Source of the DNA: Rhizobiales bacterium NRL2
Lineage (GTDB): Bacteria > Pseudomonadota > Alphaproteobacteria > Minwuiales > Minwuiaceae
Direction of reading: 5' to 3'
DNA: 64,000 bases
Assembly: GCA_001664005.1 (NCBI GenBank)
Contig: CP016093.1
Location: forward strand, 4,517,031 to 4,581,030
Shown: positions 56,019 to 64,000 of the stretch, one piece after another
How the letters are laid out: the number at the start of each line of letters is the position of its first letter
Position numbering within the stretch: the first letter of the stretch is position 1
The notes under the pieces: generated by a model
Seen by the model: the letters and a program-made list of their open reading frames with translations, nothing else
Database searches by the model: none
What the model was told of the DNA's origin: nothing
Made by a program: the position numbers and the translations under genes

Positions 56019-56321
56019 TCAAGCGCCCGCGTCGCCGGCCTTTTTCCGACGCGGCGCACGCTTCGGTTTCTTCAGTTCGGCGATTTCACGGCGAAGCGAT
56101 TCGATTTCGCCCGACAGTCGCTCGTTTTCCATGCGCGCCTCGGCCGCCATTTCCTTCACCGCCTCGAAGCTGTCGCGGTCCACGAGGTCCATGTCGGCCA
56201 GAATGCGTTCCAGCCGCGTACGCACCGCCGCCTCGGCCTCGTCGCGGGCACCCTGCATGGCGCCGGCGGCGGAGGTCATCAGCCGTGCGATGTCGTCGAA
56301 CAGCGGATTTCGCGTCTGCAT
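56019..56321 (-). CDS. UbiK/YqiC-like accessory factor
   Basis: A 100-residue protein that is mostly helical. NPLFDDIARLMTSAAGAMQG at the start is the family region. A coiled coil runs from about residue 57 to 85 (EMAAEARMENERLSGEIESL), and the tail is strongly basic (KKPKRAPRRKKAGDAGA). It matches the BMFP/YqiC family, one member of which (UbiK) assists aerobic ubiquinone synthesis. The basic tail is longer than usual. The ATG at 56321 lies about 61 bases from the nitrilase-family stop. Confidence 0.8.
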   Translation of the reverse strand: MQTRNPLFDDIARLMTSAAGAMQGARDEAEAAVRTRLERILADMDLVDRDSFEAVKEMAAEARMENERLSGEIESLRREIAELKKPKRAPRRKKAGDAGA

Positions 56322-56382
56322 GTGAGCCTCGTTTGCGGTCGAGGCCAGACTATGACGCGGATGGGTCCGGGGGCGCAACGCG

Positions 56383-57189
56383 TCAACGCCGCACGGGGCC
56401 GATACGCGCCAGCAGTGTCGGCAGATCGGCGAGATAGGGCAGTCTAGCCTGCGCCCGCGCGACCGAGTCCCGGTCGATTACCGCGCCGATCAGCGTCTCG
56501 TCCTCGACCCCGGCGCGGGCGCGGACCTCGCCGAAGGGCGAGACGATGCAGCTCAGTCCCGCACAGGCGAGGCCGTTCTCCTCGCCTGCGTGGTCGGCAT
56601 AGACCATCCAGACACCGTTCTCGAAGGACCGGGCCGGGATCATGGCGTCGGCGACGACCCGCCATTGCCGCGCCAGCGCCGTCGGCACGAGGATCGCCTC
56701 GGCCCCCGCCCGGGCGAGCGCGCGGACGGCTTCGGGGAATTCCGCCTCGTAGCAGATCAGCATACCGCAGCGCAGGCCGGCGACCTCGAAGACGGCCGGG
56801 GGCTGATCGCCGGGCGCAAAGACCTCGCCCTCGTAGCTCGGCGGCAGAAGAAGCTTGCGGCGGCGGTTCAGTAAGCCCCCGTCCGCCCCGATGCAGATGG
56901 CGGCGTTGTAGAGACAGTCCCCGTCCCGCTCCGGATAGCCAAAGGCGAGGGCCGTGCCGCGCCGCCGCGCCAGGTCCGCCGCGGCCTGCGCGAAGGGGCC
57001 ATCCGCCGGTTCCGCGCGCTCCCGGATCCGGTCGAGCCCGATGTTGTATCCGGACATGAACAGCTCCGGGCAGACCACCAGGTCATGGGACTGGTCGTCC
57101 ATGGCCCGCGCCAGCCGCGCGAGCCGGTCCGTCGGACGGCCGCCGGGCCCGCTCTGGAAGACGCCGACGCGCACCGGGCGCGCGTCCAC
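56383..57189 (-). CDS. carbon-nitrogen hydrolase (nitrilase superfamily)
   Basis: A 268-residue amidase-type enzyme. The Glu-Lys-Cys triad is seen as E in LVVCPELFMSGYNIG near 42, K in RRRKLLLPPSYEGEVFAPG near 113 and C in MLICYEAEFPEAVRALARAG near 147. The length suits single-domain amidases such as omega-amidase or deaminated-glutathione amidase. The exact amide is unknown. It begins four bases after gcvPB, so it may be the last gene of the glycine cleavage operon. Confidence 0.88.
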   Translation of the reverse strand: MDARPVRVGVFQSGPGGRPTDRLARLARAMDDQSHDLVVCPELFMSGYNIGLDRIRERAEPADGPFAQAAADLARRRGTALAFGYPERDGDCLYNAAICIGADGGLLNRRRKLLLPPSYEGEVFAPGDQPPAVFEVAGLRCGMLICYEAEFPEAVRALARAGAEAILVPTALARQWRVVADAMIPARSFENGVWMVYADHAGEENGLACAGLSCIVSPFGEVRARAGVEDETLIGAVIDRDSVARAQARLPYLADLPTLLARIGPVRR

Positions 57190-57192
57190 CGC

Positions 57193-58701
57193 TCAGTCCG
57201 CCGCCTCGGCCGCCGCTTCTTCGGGCTCCCAGCGCAGCACCGGATTCCGCGCCGCCCGGGTCTCGTCGAGCCGCCGCCTCGGCGTCAGCACCGGCGCCTG
57301 CTCGAACATCTCCGTCTCGCCGGCCTTCGCCTTCTCGACGAGGCCACGCATGACGCGGATGAACTCGTCCAGCGTGCCGCGGTTCTCCGTCTCGGTCGGC
57401 TCGATCAGCATGGCGCCGTGGACGACCAGCGGGAAGTAGACCGTCATCGGGTGATAGCCCTCGTCGATCAGGGCCTTGGCCAGCCCCATCGTGTCGACGC
57501 CGCTGCCGTTCAGGCCCTTGTCCGAGAACAGCGCCTCGTGCATGCAGTGACCCGCGTAGGCGGGCGGCAGCACGTCCTTCAGCCCGGCGAGAACGTAGTT
57601 GGCGTTGAGCACCGCGTCCTCGGCCACCTGCTTCAGGCCGTCCCTGCCGTGGCTCATCATGTAGGCGAGGGCGCGCACGAACATGCCGAACTGGCCGTGA
57701 AAGCCCTTCATGCGGCCCACACGCTGGCCGCCGTCGTGCTCGACCAGCTCGAAGGCGCCGTCCTTCTCCACCACCATCGGCAGCGGCGCGTAGGGCGCCA
57801 GCGCCTCGGAGAAGACCACCGGCCCGGAGCCCGGCCCGCCGCCGCCATGGGGCGTGGAGAAGGTCTTGTGCAGGTTGATGTGCATGGCGTCGATGCCCAG
57901 GTCGCCGGGCCGCACCTTGCCGACGATGGCGTTGAAGTTGGCGCCGTCGCAGTAGAAGTAGCCGCCGACCGCATGGATCTTCTCGGCGATCTCGACGATG
58001 TCGGTCTCGAACAGGCCGCAGGTATTGGGGTTGGTCAGCATCACCCCAGCGACATCGTCGCCCAGCTTCTCCTCGAAGGCCTTCATGTCGACGCGGCCGC
58101 TCTCGTCGGCGGGAATGGCGTCGACGGCATAGCCGCACATGGCCGCTGTCGCCGGGTTGGTGCCGTGCGCCGACTCCGGCACCAGCACGCGGCTGCGGCT
58201 CTCGCCCTTCGCGTCGAAGGCAGCGCGGATGGCCATCAGGCCGCAGAGTTCGCCATGGGCGCCGGCGCCGGGCGAGAGCGCCACCGCCGGCATGCCGGTC
58301 AGCGTCGTCAGCCAGTGCGCCAGTTCGTGCATCAGCCGCAGCCCGCCCTGCACGGTGGAGACCGGCTGCATCGGGTGCAGGTCGCCCAGGCCGCCCAGAC
58401 GCGCCACCTTCTCGTTCAGGCGCGGGTTGTGCTTCATGGTGCAGGAGCCCAGCGGGTAGAAGCCGTAGTCGATGGCGTAGTTCATCCGGCTGAGGCGCAC
58501 GAAGTGGCGCACGACCTGCGGCTCCGACAGGCCGGGCAGGCCGATCGGACCCTTGCGCTTCAGCCCGCCGAGGCGGCTCGCCGCCTTCGGGCCTTCGGGC
58601 AGGTCGACGCCGCTCCGGCCCTCGGCGTCCTGCTCGAAGATCAGCGGCTCGTCCTTGTCGAGGCCGCGCGCGCCGGAAATGGTCTGCTTCGCTTCGGTCA
58701 T
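57193..58701 (-). CDS. gcvPB: glycine dehydrogenase (decarboxylating) subunit 2
   Basis: The 502-residue PLP-bearing half of the split P protein. It decarboxylates glycine and transfers the aminomethyl group to the lipoyl arm of GcvH. The PLP lysine lies in [20 protein letters not shown] near residue 269. [20 protein letters not shown] and [19 protein letters not shown] are conserved. The start at 58701 overlaps the stop of gcvPA by four bases. The C-terminus is rich in E and A. Fourth gene of gcvT-H-PA-PB. Confidence 0.96.
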   Translation of the reverse strand: MTEAKQTISGARGLDKDEPLIFEQDAEGRSGVDLPEGPKAASRLGGLKRKGPIGLPGLSEPQVVRHFVRLSRMNYAIDYGFYPLGSCTMKHNPRLNEKVARLGGLGDLHPMQPVSTVQGGLRLMHELAHWLTTLTGMPAVALSPGAGAHGELCGLMAIRAAFDAKGESRSRVLVPESAHGTNPATAAMCGYAVDAIPADESGRVDMKAFEEKLGDDVAGVMLTNPNTCGLFETDIVEIAEKIHAVGGYFYCDGANFNAIVGKVRPGDLGIDAMHINLHKTFSTPHGGGGPGSGPVVFSEALAPYAPLPMVVEKDGAFELVEHDGGQRVGRMKGFHGQFGMFVRALAYMMSHGRDGLKQVAEDAVLNANYVLAGLKDVLPPAYAGHCMHEALFSDKGLNGSGVDTMGLAKALIDEGYHPMTVYFPLVVHGAMLIEPTETENRGTLDEFIRVMRGLVEKAKAGETEMFEQAPVLTPRRRLDETRAARNPVLRWEPEEAAAEAAD

Positions 58702-60044
58702 GCCAGCGCCTCCTTCAGCGCGTCGCGGAACGACGCGATGTCTTCTTCGGTCACCGTCTCGGTGGCGGCCACGATCAGCAGCCGCTCGCGGCTTTCGTCG
58801 CCCGGCCAGAGCCGGGAGCCGGGAATGCCGCCCAGCACGCCATTCTCCGCCAGCGCCTCGACCACCGGGCCGGCCGGCTTCGGCAGCTCCAGCGTGAATT
58901 CGTTGAAGAAGACGTCGGTCTTCAGGTCGACGCCGTCGATGGCCGACAGCGCCTGCGCCGCCGCAGCCGCGGTGCGGTGGTTGAGATCGGCGAGCGCCGT
59001 CATGCCGCTTTCCCCCAGCAGCGTCGCGTGGATGCAGAAGGCCAGCGCGCAGAGGCCGGAATTCGTGCAGATGTTGCTGGTCGCCTTCTCGCGGCGGATG
59101 TGCTGTTCCCGGGCGTTGAGCGTCAGCACGTAGGAGCGGCGGCCGTCGACGTCGACGGTCTCGCCGGCCAGCCGGCCGGGCATCTGGCGGACGAACTTGC
59201 GCCGGCAGGCGAACAGGCCGACATGCGGACCGCCGAAGCTCAGCGGCACGCCCAGGCTCTGGCCTTCGGCCACCACGATATCGGCGCCCATGTCGCCGGG
59301 CGGCGTCACCGCGCCCAGCGAGACGACTTCGGCCACGGCCACGATCAGCAGCGCGCCCTTCGCATGGCAGGCCTCGGCCAGCGGGCCGAGGTCGCGCAAC
59401 TGGCCGTAGACGTCCGGATTCTGGACCACCACCGCCGCCGTGTCGTCGTCGATCGCGCCGGCGAGATCCTCCTCGGCGCCGGGCGCGGCTTCCAGCGCCA
59501 CGGTCTCGAAGTCGGTGAAGCGCGTCAGGTTCAGCGTCGCGTCGCGGTAGTGCGGATGCAGACCGCCGGACAGCACCGTCCTGCGGCGCTTGTTGACCCG
59601 GTGGGCCATCAGCACCGCCTCGCCGCAGGCGGTCGCGCCGTCGTACATGGAGGCGTTGGCGACCTCCATGCCGGTCAGCAGCGCGACCTGGGTCTGGAAC
59701 TCGAACAGGTACTGCAGCGTGCCCTGGGCGATCTCCGGCTGGTAGGGCGTGTAGGAAGTCAGGAATTCGGAGCGCTGGATCAGGTGATCCACGGTCGCCG
59801 GGATATGGTGGTGATAGGCCCCGCCGCCGATGAAGCAGGGCGCCGTCGACGGGCCGAGATTGTCCGCCGCCAGCTTCCGGAAATGGCGCTCCACCGCCAT
59901 CTCGCTCATGTGGTCGGGCAGGCCCTCGATCGGTGCGTTCAGCACCCTGGCGGGCACGTCGTCGAAAAGGTCGTCGATGCTGCCGACGCCGATCGCCTTC
60001 AGCATCATCGCCCGGCTGTCGGGCGTCTGCGGCAGGTAGCGCAT
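58698..60044 (-). CDS. gcvPA: glycine dehydrogenase (decarboxylating) subunit 1
   Basis: The 448-residue PLP-less half of the split P protein, partner of GcvPB. It begins [59 protein letters not shown] and [20 protein letters not shown] are diagnostic, and [20 protein letters not shown] lies toward the end. The start codon's first base is shared with the end of gcvH. The split P protein is normal in many alphaproteobacteria, others have a fused one. Confidence 0.96.
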   Translation of the reverse strand: MRYLPQTPDSRAMMLKAIGVGSIDDLFDDVPARVLNAPIEGLPDHMSEMAVERHFRKLAADNLGPSTAPCFIGGGAYHHHIPATVDHLIQRSEFLTSYTPYQPEIAQGTLQYLFEFQTQVALLTGMEVANASMYDGATACGEAVLMAHRVNKRRRTVLSGGLHPHYRDATLNLTRFTDFETVALEAAPGAEEDLAGAIDDDTAAVVVQNPDVYGQLRDLGPLAEACHAKGALLIVAVAEVVSLGAVTPPGDMGADIVVAEGQSLGVPLSFGGPHVGLFACRRKFVRQMPGRLAGETVDVDGRRSYVLTLNAREQHIRREKATSNICTNSGLCALAFCIHATLLGESGMTALADLNHRTAAAAAQALSAIDGVDLKTDVFFNEFTLELPKPAGPVVEALAENGVLGGIPGSRLWPGDESRERLLIVAATETVTEEDIASFRDALKEALA

Positions 60045-60421
60045 CAGTTCAGGGTCTCCAGGTAGTCCTCATAGGCCTGCCGGTCCATCAGGCCGTCCAG
60101 TTCGGACCGGTCGTCCAGCGTCATGCGGTAGAACCAGCCGTCCCCCTCCGGGCTCTCGTTCACCAGCGCGGGGTTGTCGTCCAGGGCATCGTTGCGGGCG
60201 GTGACCTCGCCGGACACCGGCGCGTAGACTTCGCTCGCGGCCTTCACGGATTCGACCACCGCCGCCTCGGCGCCCCGCTTCACCTTCGCGCCCGGCTCGG
60301 GCAGCTCGACATAGACGACGTCGCCCAGCTGATCCTGGGCGTAGTCGCTGATGCCGATGGTGGCCTCATCGCCGTTCAGTTCGATCCATTCGTGATCACG
60401 GGTGAATTTCATCTCGGACAT
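60044..60421 (-). CDS. gcvH: glycine cleavage system H protein
   Basis: The 125-residue lipoyl carrier that shuttles the aminomethyl intermediate between P, T and L proteins. The lipoylated lysine is in [19 protein letters not shown] near residue 63. The protein starts [20 protein letters not shown] and shows [18 protein letters not shown]. The ATG at 60421 is preferred to a longer open frame. It lies 17 bases after gcvT and overlaps the gcvPA start by one base. Confidence 0.96.
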   Translation of the reverse strand: MSEMKFTRDHEWIELNGDEATIGISDYAQDQLGDVVYVELPEPGAKVKRGAEAAVVESVKAASEVYAPVSGEVTARNDALDDNPALVNESPEGDGWFYRMTLDDRSELDGLMDRQAYEDYLETLN

Positions 60422-60438
60422 CGGTGCGTGGCTCCTGC

Positions 60439-61545
60439 TCAGCGCTTGTAGTTGCGGGTAACGAAAGGAAGGGCCGTGACGGTCATGGGCAGCGACCTGC
60501 CGCGCTGCACGGCCGCGACCGCGCCGCCGGGAGGCGCGAACCCGACGGTGACATAGCCCATGGCGACCGGATGGCCGGCCGTGGGGCCGAAGCCGCCGGA
60601 GGTGACGCGGCCGATGACATTGCCGTCGGCGTCGGCGATCTCCGCGCCTTCGCGGACCGGCGCGCGGCCTTCCGGCTTCAGGCCGACGCGCAGCCGGGCG
60701 GGCCCGTCGGCCAGTTCCTTCAGAATGCGGTCGGCGCCGGGAAAACCGCCCTGCTCGCGGCGGCGTTTCTGCATCGCCCATTGCAGGCCGGCCTCGACCG
60801 GCGAAGTGGTCTCGTCGATGTCATGGCCATAGAGACAGAGACCGGCCTCGAGCCGGAGCGAATCCCGCGCGCCGAGGCCGATCGGCTTCACCCGTTCGTC
60901 GGCCAGCAGGCGCTCGGCCAGTTCCTCGACGCGGTCGGCCGGGACGGAAATCTCGAAGCCGTCCTCGCCGGTATAGCCCGAGCGCGAGATCCACAGATCC
61001 ACGCCTTCCCACATGAATCCGGTGGCCTGCATGAAGCTCAGCGTCTCGACGCCGGGCACGATCGCCTGCAGCGCCGCCTCGGCCTCGGGCCCCTGCAGCG
61101 CCAGCAGGGCGCGGTCATCCAGGGTCTCGAGACGGACGCCGGCCGGCAGACGCTCGCGCATGTGGGCGACGTCGCCTTCCTTGCAGGCGGCGTTGAGCAC
61201 CAGCAGCAGATCGTCTCCGCGGCGGGTGACCATGAAATCGTCGATGATGCCGCCCTTGTCGTTCAGCAGCATGGAATAGCGCTGCCGCCCGGGCTTCAGC
61301 TCCCGCACGTTGGACGGGATCAGCGTCTCCAGCGCCTTGTCCGCATCCGGCCCGCTCAGGCTCACCTGGCCCATGTGAGAGACATCAAACAGGCCGGCCG
61401 CCTCGCGGGTATGGCGGTGCTCGGCCATGATCCCCTCGAACTGCACGGGCATGTCATAGCCGGCGAACGCGACCATCCGTCCGCCCAGGCGGCGGTGCAA
61501 CTCGTTCAGGGGGGTCGTCCGTACGCCGTCCGCGCTCTCGTTCAC
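60439..61545 (-). CDS. gcvT: aminomethyltransferase (glycine cleavage T protein)
   Basis: This 368-residue protein frees ammonia from the aminomethyl-lipoyl H protein and makes methylene-tetrahydrofolate. Typical parts are MVAFAGYDMPVQFEGIMAEH, AGLFDVSHMGQVSLSGPDAD, GGIIDDFMVTRRG and YTGEDGFEISVPADRVEELA. I take the GTG at 61545 as the start because GGAGG lies six bases upstream and the length then fits. ATGs at 61569 and 61611 are in frame. It opens the gcvT-H-PA-PB operon, with the glycine riboswitch in its leader. Confidence 0.93.
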   Translation of the reverse strand: MNESADGVRTTPLNELHRRLGGRMVAFAGYDMPVQFEGIMAEHRHTREAAGLFDVSHMGQVSLSGPDADKALETLIPSNVRELKPGRQRYSMLLNDKGGIIDDFMVTRRGDDLLLVLNAACKEGDVAHMRERLPAGVRLETLDDRALLALQGPEAEAALQAIVPGVETLSFMQATGFMWEGVDLWISRSGYTGEDGFEISVPADRVEELAERLLADERVKPIGLGARDSLRLEAGLCLYGHDIDETTSPVEAGLQWAMQKRRREQGGFPGADRILKELADGPARLRVGLKPEGRAPVREGAEIADADGNVIGRVTSGGFGPTAGHPVAMGYVTVGFAPPGGAVAAVQRGRSLPMTVTALPFVTRNYKR

Positions 61546-61625
61546 ACCGATCCTCCGCGACAGGTCCATTGGCACGCGCCCGCCACGACCGGTTTTCACC
61601 GCGGCCGGCATGCCCCCTCTGTCAC

Positions 61626-61806
61626 GGAACCTGAGAGATTGCGCCGGAGAGAACCTCCCTCCCGCCTTACCCCTTCGGTGAGGAAGACGGCCTCAGCCGC
61701 CTGCCTGCTTTCCAGAGCGTCGTCCTTCAGCGGTCCCTATTGCCTGAGAGTTTCCGGGGCGGTTGCTCCTTCGGCGCCGGACGGGCGGGCCCGTCCGGTC
61801 TCTCCC
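61626..61806 (-). promoter_or_regulatory. tandem glycine riboswitch
   Basis: On the minus strand the leader has two similar aptamers in a row. The first opens with GGGAGAGACCGGACG, has CCGAAGGAGCAA and closes AACTCTCAGGCA. The second has CACCGAAGGGGTAAGG and closes ATCTCTCAGG. These are the conserved parts of the tandem glycine riboswitch. It lies directly upstream of gcvT, where glycine binding is known to turn expression of the cleavage system on. The spacing between aptamers is short, as usual. Confidence 0.95.
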
Positions 61807-61991
61807 ACTGAATTCGACCGAACGCGGACCAATGTGCCGACGATTCATCATGTCGTCAATTGGCCAGCGGATGACGATCCGATGACATTTCCCGCCGATT
61901 GCCCTTGCGGAAACCCCTCAGGCTTGAAACCATTTGCTCCCGTGGCGCGGCCCCGGGGCGGACGGAAAAGCAACAAGGGAGGAGCCGTCAG

Positions 61992-64000
61992 ATGTCGGGA
62001 GGAAGAGCCGAAGGCCCCAGAAACATCGCCATTGTGGGACCCTATCTGAGCGGGAAGACCTCGCTGCTCGAGAGCATTCTCTTCGCCACCGGAGCGGTCG
62101 ACCGCAAGGGCGGGGTGAACCAGGGCAACACGGTCGGCGACGGTTCGGCCGAGGCGCGCGAGAAGCAGATGAGCGTCGAGGTGAATGCCGCGACCACCGC
62201 CTATCTGGGCGACGAATTCACCTTTCTCGACTGTCCCGGATCCATCGAGTTCATCCAGGAAGCCGCGAATGCGCTGGTCGGCGTGGATGCGGCGGTGCTG
62301 GTCTGCGAGGCCGACCCGGCCAAGGCGACGGCGCTGCAGCCCTGGCTGAAGCTGCTCGACGAACTGGACCTGCCGCGTTTCATCTTCGTCAACAAGGTCG
62401 ACCGCGCCAGCGGCGACGTGCAGACCGTGACCGAGGCGCTGCAGGCCGTCAGCGAGAAGCCGCTGATCCTGCGCCAGCTTCCCATCGTCAAGGACGAGAT
62501 CATCACCGGCTATGTCGACCTGGTCCAGGGCCGGACCTACGTCTACCGCGAGAGCGGGCCGTCGGAGCTGATCGAGGCCGGGAGCGAGGTCGCCGACGTG
62601 CTGGGCGAGGCCCGCTTCGCCATGCTGGAGCAGCTCGCCGACTTCGACGACCATCTGATGGAAGAGCTGCTGGAGGACATCGAGCCGGAGAAGGAAGAGG
62701 TCTTCCGCGACCTGACCGACAACATGCAGGCCGGCAACATCGTCTCCGTGCTGATCGGCGCGGCGGAACGCGAAAGCGGCGTGCGCCGGCTGCTGAAGGC
62801 GCTGCGCCACGAGGTGCCGGGTCACGGCACGGCGGCGGCCCGCGCCGGCGTCGATCCCGCCTCGAAGGATACCGTCGCCCAGGTGCTGAAGACCTATCAC
62901 ACGCAGCATGGCGGCAAGCTCTCCCTGGTCCGCATCTGGTCCGGCTCGATCGCCGAGGGCGACGTCCTCAACGGCGACCGGGTCGGCTCCCTGGGCCAGC
63001 TCATGGGCCAGCAGTTCAACAAGCTCGACCGCGCCGAGGCCGGCCAGGTGGCGACGCTGGGCCGGATGGAAGGCATCGTCACCGGCGATGTGCTGACCGC
63101 CGGCGGCGAGGCGCCGAAACTGCGCCGCGCGCCGCGCTTCGCCCCGGTCTTCGCGCTGGCGCTCAATGTCGAGAACCGCAATGACGAGGTGAAGCTGTCC
63201 GGGGCGCTCGCCAAGCTGATGGAGGAGGATCCCTCGCTCTCGGTGGAGCAGAACGAATCCACGCGCCAGATGCTGCTCTGGGGGCAGGGCGACCAGCACC
63301 TGAAGGTCGCCGTCGCGCGCCTGAAATCCAAGTATGGCGTCTCCGTCGACACCGAGAAGCCGAAGGTTCCCTACAAGGAGGCGATCCGGAAGGGCGTGAC
63401 ACAACATGCGCGCCACAAGAAGCAGTCGGGCGGCCACGGCCAGTTCGGCGACGTCACCGTGGAGATCAAGCCCCTGCCGCGCGGATCCGGCTTCCAGTTC
63501 GACGACAGCATCACCGGCGGCGTCGTGCCCAAGCAGTACATCCCTGCCGTCGAGGCCGGCGTGAAGGAGTATCTGAGCCACGGGCCGCTGGGCTTCGAGG
63601 TGGTCGACCTGGCGGTCACGCTCACCGACGGCAAGTATCACGCCGTCGACAGCTCCGAGCAGGCCTTCAGGACCGCCGGCCGCATGGCCATGGCGGAAGG
63701 GCTGCCGCAATGCGATCCGGTGCTGCTGGAACCCGTCCTGCAGGTGCAGATCATGGTGCCCAATGAGCACACGGCATCGGTCAACAACCTGATCAGCGGC
63801 CGGCGCGGGCAGATCCTGGGCTTCGACGCCCGCGAGGGCTGGCCGGGCTGGGACCAGGTCTCGGCCTATCTGCCCCAGGCGGAAGTGGGCGACCTGATCG
63901 TGGAACTGCGCTCGCTCACCCAGGGCGTCGGCACCTTCACCTTCGAGTTCGACCGCCTGCAGGAAGTGACCGGCCGCGCCGCCGAACAGGCCATGGCCAA
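61992..64000 (+). CDS. elongation factor G-like GTPase, partial
   Basis: Translated here for 669 codons without interruption, and cut by the window end. It has the EF-G layout. The G domain has GPYLSGKTSLLES near residue 16 (G1), FLDCPGSIEF near 78 (G3) and FVNKVDRASG near 136 (G4). Domain II starts near 300. Domains III to V follow (GQGDQHLKVAVARLKSKYGV, GGHGQFGDVTVEIKPLPRGS, VDSSEQAFRTAGRMAMAEGL). The G3 box is DCPGS where translational EF-G has DxPGH, so the catalytic histidine is replaced. It therefore belongs to the EF-G-like group, not fusA. AAGGGAGGAG precedes the ATG. Confidence 0.88.
   Translation, partial: MSGGRAEGPRNIAIVGPYLSGKTSLLESILFATGAVDRKGGVNQGNTVGDGSAEAREKQMSVEVNAATTAYLGDEFTFLDCPGSIEFIQEAANALVGVDAAVLVCEADPAKATALQPWLKLLDELDLPRFIFVNKVDRASGDVQTVTEALQAVSEKPLILRQLPIVKDEIITGYVDLVQGRTYVYRESGPSELIEAGSEVADVLGEARFAMLEQLADFDDHLMEELLEDIEPEKEEVFRDLTDNMQAGNIVSVLIGAAERESGVRRLLKALRHEVPGHGTAAARAGVDPASKDTVAQVLKTYHTQHGGKLSLVRIWSGSIAEGDVLNGDRVGSLGQLMGQQFNKLDRAEAGQVATLGRMEGIVTGDVLTAGGEAPKLRRAPRFAPVFALALNVENRNDEVKLSGALAKLMEEDPSLSVEQNESTRQMLLWGQGDQHLKVAVARLKSKYGVSVDTEKPKVPYKEAIRKGVTQHARHKKQSGGHGQFGDVTVEIKPLPRGSGFQFDDSITGGVVPKQYIPAVEAGVKEYLSHGPLGFEVVDLAVTLTDGKYHAVDSSEQAFRTAGRMAMAEGLPQCDPVLLEPVLQVQIMVPNEHTASVNNLISGRRGQILGFDAREGWPGWDQVSAYLPQAEVGDLIVELRSLTQGVGTFTFEFDRLQEVTGRAAEQAMA

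Overview
The window is high-GC bacterial chromosome, almost certainly from an alphaproteobacterium. The evidence is the circularly permuted two-piece tmRNA, the cobST cobaltochelatase pair next to bolA and a J-domain gene, the priA / atpHAGDC block with fsa, a DUF484 gene and xerC beside it, an SspB-type ClpXP adaptor and the alphaproteobacterial style of palindromic intergenic repeats. I cannot name the genus from sequence alone; a Rhodospirillales-like lineage would fit.

Layout. 1-1032: AT-rich RES-domain gene, frameshifted and cut by the window edge. 1036-7424 (minus): lactate-utilisation proteins LutA/LutB, an EamA transporter, a CaiB/BaiF CoA-transferase and an acyl-CoA dehydrogenase, with dispersed palindromic repeats between them. 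7512-12147: homocysteine methyltransferase-like protein, a DUF6134-like protein, rhomboid protease, a response-regulator/metallo-beta-lactamase fusion and DUF4197. 12573-13408: sspB and, just upstream on the same strand, the tmRNA gene ssrA. 13523-15491: thyX with an AT-rich SIR2-like gene overlapping its stop codon. 15645-21783: NTF2-like protein, acyl-CoA ligase, bolA, J-domain protein, cobS, cobT and a 47-residue DUF3096 protein. 21806-32090: F1 ATP synthase operon with its terminator, priA, transaldolase, DUF484, RidA and xerC.

A tRNA-Ser(GGA) gene at 32147-32234 is the integration site of a mobile element of about 9.5 kb (32221-41744), bounded by a 15-bp direct repeat of the tRNA 3' end. 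It carries a tyrosine integrase, AlpA, a P4/D5-type primase-helicase and a small-terminase-like protein, the gene set of phage-inducible chromosomal islands. It also holds cargo: a secreted nuclease, a small secreted protein and a Sel1-repeat/peptidoglycan-binding protein. Remnants of a second integrase and of an IS1595-type transposase show repeated insertion. Just outside lie an Abi_C abortive-infection protein and a possible PD-(D/E)XK nuclease.

43853-53054 holds a desaturase and a transglutaminase, then a divergent cluster: CHASE2 adenylate cyclase plus a secreted FecR-like protein on one side, and a TPR-CHAT lipoprotein plus a patatin-like phospholipase on the other. It is the least explained gene set in the core part of the window. 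53051-64000 returns to housekeeping: accA, an SDR, TfoX-like, YbjN-like and UbiK-like proteins, a nitrilase-family amidase, the glycine cleavage operon gcvT-H-PA-PB under a tandem glycine riboswitch, and an EF-G-like GTPase cut by the window end.

Four genes (the RES gene, the SIR2-like gene, atpA and priA) each need exactly one extra base in or next to a short homopolymer to restore the reading frame. Because two of them are essential housekeeping genes, residual assembly indels are the simplest explanation.
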